The notes below the pieces were generated by a model, which was given only the letters and a program-made list of their open reading frames with translations, made no database searches and had not been told where the DNA came from. The position numbers and the translations under genes were made by a program. DNA of 8,040 nt from Promethearchaeota archaeon (lineage in GTDB: Archaea; Asgardarchaeota; Lokiarchaeia; Sigynarchaeales; SOKP01), in contig JAUXAJ010000241.1 in NCBI GenBank assembly GCA_030620005.1, positions 1-8,040 of the forward strand, read 5' to 3'. Below, piece after piece: positions 5,897 to 8,040 of the stretch; position 1 is the first letter of the stretch; the number at the start of each line of letters is the position of its first letter.

Positions 5897-7567
5897 ATGG
5901 GAGTCGAAAGCATCTGTGTGTGCTTGCTTTGTTCCTATATGAATTCAATGCATGAAATAAAGGTAAAGCTAATTGCTGAAGAAGTAATGAAAGAGAGAGG
6001 CCAAGAGATTCCCATAATTCTGTCATCTGATCATAATCCGGTAAGAGGAGAAACTCCGAGATTGAATGCTCTTGTCATTGAACAGTATGCGGCAGAACCT
6101 TCAAAAAAACAAATGATTAATATTGCAGAGCAATTTAAAGAGAAGGGAGTGCCGGCACCCCTTAGAATTTTAACATCCTATGGTGGAACCATGTCCCCTT
6201 ACCATAAATCTCTTATAACTACAATGGTTTCTGGTCCTATTGGTGGAGTAATAGGTAGTAAATTTATTGCAGAGAAGTATGGGATTAAAAACTTGGTCGG
6301 CAGCGATGTAGGCGGTACAAGCTTTGATGTGGCTCTAACAATGGAAAAATATGTGCCCACGAAATGGGAGTCTTCTCTTGGAAGGTTCATACTCAATATT
6401 CCAATGATAGCGCAAGATTCCATTGGGGCAGGAACAGGAATGTACGTTAGATACAATGGTATCTCGGAAAGATTAGAATTTGGACCTGAAAGCGCTGGGT
6501 ATAAAATTGGAGTTTGCAACGAAAAATCTGGTGTTGAAACGGTTACCATGACTGATTGTAGCTTGATTTTGGGATATCTCAATCCAGATAATTTTTTAGG
6601 CGGTAAAATTCCATTAAATAAAGATAAAGCGCTTAAATGCATCAAAGAACAACTTGCAGAACCCTTAAATATTGATCCCTATAGCACAGCGAGAGGTGCT
6701 TTAGATTTGATTGAGATCAACATGAAAAACCATTTGAATGGCATGATACAAGGGCTAGGATTCAGACCAGAGAACTATTCTTTAATATCTTACGGAGGTG
6801 GAGGGCCGCTCCATGTGGCGGGATATGTACGCGAGCTAAAATTCCAAGATATTTTGATTCCAGAATGGGCTCCTGCATTCTCAGCCTTTGGATGCGCGTG
6901 TGCTGATCATTCCTATAGACACGAGAAAACAATGGATTTAATAATGCCGCCTGACGGTGCCATGAATACATTTGTGGCTTCCGTGCTCAATTCTACATGG
7001 GCCCAATTAAAAAGTGATATTGCCAAGGAGTTCGAAGCCGAAGGAAGAGACCCTAATGAGATGGAATTTAAGCCTTCTCTCAGATTACAGTATTTTGGCA
7101 TGTTGGACGATTTAAAGGTGCAATCACATACTGAGGAGCTGGCATTCTCGTTCTTGGAGGATGTCCAACGCTATGGTTCAGAGGATCTAATAGAAATCAC
7201 GAAAAGATATAATGAACTTTTTGAACGAGTTTTCCGTAGGGGCACATCGAGTCCCGAGCTTGGTTATCATGTTACCAAAGCGATTGGAACGGGAGTATTA
7301 CCCGTGCCTAAACCTCGATTAACAGAACACGAGGAAGTCGGTGAAAAACCTAACGATGAGGCTTTGAAAGAAAGTAGAGAGATTTTCTGGGAAAAAAGTT
7401 GGCATGATGCTTCAATCTGGGAAATGAGTTTACTTAAAAGTGGAAATATAGTTAACGGTCCCGCAGTTATAGAAGCTCCAGCAACTACATTGTTGGTTCC
7501 GCCAGGTTATAAAGTAAAATTAGATAAACACAGAATATTTCACATGGAGGTATCAAAAAATGTCTAA
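5897..7567 (+). CDS. Acetone carboxylase beta / hydantoinase A-type subunit (HyuA/AcxA family), main part after the frameshift
   Basis: From the ATG at 5897 this is 556 residues, but the homologous frame is open back to 5798 and IPLYKKDARKAVEELLD (5846-5896) clearly belongs to it. The ATG is therefore only a formal start with no Shine-Dalgarno site. Landmarks of the hydantoinase A catalytic domain are present: SGPIGG (112-117), the second phosphate loop SDVGGTSFDVA (136-146), SIGAGTG (175-181), GPESAG (196-201), TDCSLILGYLNPDNFLGG (219-236) and YGGGGPLHVAGY (299-310). AFSAFGCACAD (327-337) opens the C-terminal region. TDC in place of the more usual TDA, and the FGCACAD wording, agree with acetone carboxylase-type enzymes. 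The family couples ATP hydrolysis to carboxylation of ketones or to ring opening of hydantoins and oxoproline. Apart from the upstream break the frame is clean through to the stop. It overlaps the next gene by eight bases, a sign of translational coupling. Confidence 0.87.
   Translation: MGVESICVCLLCSYMNSMHEIKVKLIAEEVMKERGQEIPIILSSDHNPVRGETPRLNALVIEQYAAEPSKKQMINIAEQFKEKGVPAPLRILTSYGGTMSPYHKSLITTMVSGPIGGVIGSKFIAEKYGIKNLVGSDVGGTSFDVALTMEKYVPTKWESSLGRFILNIPMIAQDSIGAGTGMYVRYNGISERLEFGPESAGYKIGVCNEKSGVETVTMTDCSLILGYLNPDNFLGGKIPLNKDKALKCIKEQLAEPLNIDPYSTARGALDLIEINMKNHLNGMIQGLGFRPENYSLISYGGGGPLHVAGYVRELKFQDILIPEWAPAFSAFGCACADHSYRHEKTMDLIMPPDGAMNTFVASVLNSTWAQLKSDIAKEFEAEGRDPNEMEFKPSLRLQYFGMLDDLKVQSHTEELAFSFLEDVQRYGSEDLIEITKRYNELFERVFRRGTSSPELGYHVTKAIGTGVLPVPKPRLTEHEEVGEKPNDEALKESREIFWEKSWHDASIWEMSLLKSGNIVNGPAVIEAPATTLLVPPGYKVKLDKHRIFHMEVSKNV
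7546..7551 (+). promoter_or_regulatory. Shine-Dalgarno site inside the end of the HyuA-type gene
   Basis: GGAGGT lies eight bases before the ATG at 7560 and within the last codons of the preceding gene. It supports the 7560 start and coupled expression of the two subunits. Confidence 0.65.
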
Positions 7568-7796
7568 TAAACCATTAGAATGGAATGGAAAAACATTACA
7601 TGATATGCTTGAAGAGAGCGAGAAGATATTCAGTGATACTGGAAGTTATTATGGAATTGAAAAACTCGCTTTAAAAGAAGGAGACCCTTTTAGATACGAA
7701 CGTGCTTACGCAAGCCTTAGAGGCGCTTTAGTATCGGCCAGAGAGACGGCACTACATATTGCTGCGAGCCCCATAGTAAAAGAAATTCCGTGTTGA
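7560..7796 (+). CDS. Acetone carboxylase alpha / hydantoinase B-type subunit (HyuB/AcxB family), truncated after 78 codons
   Basis: The 78 residues match the start of acetone carboxylase alpha-type hydantoinase B proteins. LHDMLEESEKIFSDTGSYYG (13-32), LKEGDPFRYERAYASLRGAL (38-57) and VSARETALHIAASPIVKEI (58-76) are the conserved opening blocks. Family members continue for about 500-750 residues, the last block normally reading on into the catalytic domain. Here it ends two codons later at TGA 7794-7796, in sequence with no family likeness. The break is followed by AT-rich sequence and an oppositely oriented transposase fragment, so insertion of a mobile element at about 7788 is the likely cause. 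The rest of the gene, and the small gamma subunit that would normally follow, may lie beyond the window or be lost. A stable functional protein is not expected from this stub. Confidence 0.82.
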   Translation: MSNKPLEWNGKTLHDMLEESEKIFSDTGSYYGIEKLALKEGDPFRYERAYASLRGALVSARETALHIAASPIVKEIPC

Positions 7797-7809
7797 TTTA
7801 AATTTAAAT
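7796..7809. repeat. 14-bp AT palindrome at the mobile-element junction
   Basis: ATTTAAATTTAAAT is a perfect palindrome starting at the last base of the truncated gene's stop codon. It lies between the break in the HyuB-type gene and the transposase fragment and could be part of an element end. AT palindromes arise easily by chance in a genome this AT-rich. Confidence 0.35.
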
Positions 7810-7822
7810 AGAGTATTTTGAT

Positions 7823-7846
7823 AGATTTTTTTTCGATAAAAAATCT
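7823..7846. terminator. Hairpin with T tract between truncated HyuB-type gene and transposase
   Basis: AGATTTTTT (7823-7831) and AAAAAATCT (7838-7846) form a perfect 9-bp stem with a 6-base loop. On the plus strand it is followed by TTATTTTTTTT. It lies between two convergent genes and may end transcripts from both. It may belong to the inserted element rather than to the host operon. Confidence 0.5.
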
Positions 7847-7854
7847 TATTTTTT

Positions 7855-8040
7855 TTATGTTTCTACTTCAATAAATTTCTCAATATTGCAGACACTTCTT
7901 ATAGCACCATTCGAATCACTCATCCTCCTTAAGGCTCTTGTCAATGCTTCTTTAAATTCGTTAAATGATTTAAAAAAACCATTATATACTACTTCTTCCT
8001 TGATAAGGAACCAAACTTGCTCAATTTCGCTTAATTCAGG
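7855..8040 (-). CDS. IS630-type (Tc1/mariner superfamily) transposase, C-terminal part (5' end outside window)
   Basis: The minus-strand frame is open from the window edge (8040) to TAA 7855-7857 and gives 61 residues. It opens PELSEIEQVWFLIKEE, which corresponds to the PELNPIEQVW block of IS630-family transposases; the glutamate in IEQVW is the third residue of the DDE catalytic triad. FKSFNEFKEAL (23-33) follows, like the helical tail of these enzymes. The serine-glutamate in place of the usual asparagine-proline is a departure from consensus and could mark a degenerate copy. Only the end of the gene is visible, so whether the element is complete cannot be judged. It faces the truncated HyuB-type gene and is the likely agent of that truncation. 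Confidence 0.75.
   Translation of the reverse strand, partial: PELSEIEQVWFLIKEEVVYNGFFKSFNEFKEALTRALRRMSDSNGAIRSVCNIEKFIEVET

Noticed and set aside
6199..6645. 148-codon minus-strand frame inside the HyuA-type gene
   Set aside because: It lies wholly antisense to a strongly conserved catalytic domain, has no ribosome binding site or recognisable motif, and is best seen as a coding-strand shadow.

Overview
This is an AT-rich window with short genes, long T and A tracts between genes, TATA-like boxes about 25-30 bases before several start codons, and some strong Shine-Dalgarno sites (for example before 2747, 5364 and 7560). That mix fits an archaeon. The acetone carboxylase/hydantoinase-type genes next to orphan multi-helix membrane proteins would suit an Asgard-type genome (Lokiarchaeia and relatives), but this placement is inference; an AT-rich anaerobic bacterium is not excluded.

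Layout. (1) 1-504 (+): the 3' part of a class I SAM-dependent methyltransferase. (2) 597-1217 (-): a complete rhomboid intramembrane serine protease, convergent with the methyltransferase across a T12A10 tract that can terminate both. (3) 1218-1487: an intergenic region with divergent promoters and a roughly 27-bp tandem repeat just before the next gene. (4) 1488-2618 (+): an Old Yellow Enzyme-family flavin oxidoreductase with a C-terminal iron-sulfur cysteine cluster but no FAD/NAD module. (5) 2747-3967 (+): an intact M20 family metallopeptidase/deacylase. (6) 3968-4373: an apparently empty gap that holds the first ~25 codons of an SGNH/GDSL hydrolase (a remnant) and, antisense, a 55-residue single-helix membrane protein. 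(7) 4374-5138 (+): an orphan seven-helix membrane protein, divergent from the small one. (8) 5364-7796 (+): an acetone carboxylase/hydantoinase-like operon. Its HyuA/AcxA-type subunit is split by a frameshift near 5800-5845, and its HyuB/AcxB-type subunit is cut after about 76 family-like codons. (9) 7855-8040 (-): the C-terminal end of an IS630-type transposase, which abuts the break in the HyuB-type gene.

Functionally, the oxidoreductase, the M20 hydrolase and the ATP-dependent carboxylase/hydantoinase-type operon suggest catabolism of small carbonyl, amide or cyclic substrates, but nothing in the sequence proves that they act in one pathway. The most notable feature is gene decay: one frameshifted gene, one gene truncated at a mobile-element junction and one hydrolase stub lie within 4 kb. 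I saw no tRNA, rRNA, CRISPR array or riboswitch, and no convincing new multi-gene system. The best candidate for something undescribed is the divergent pair of small membrane protein and 7-helix protein.
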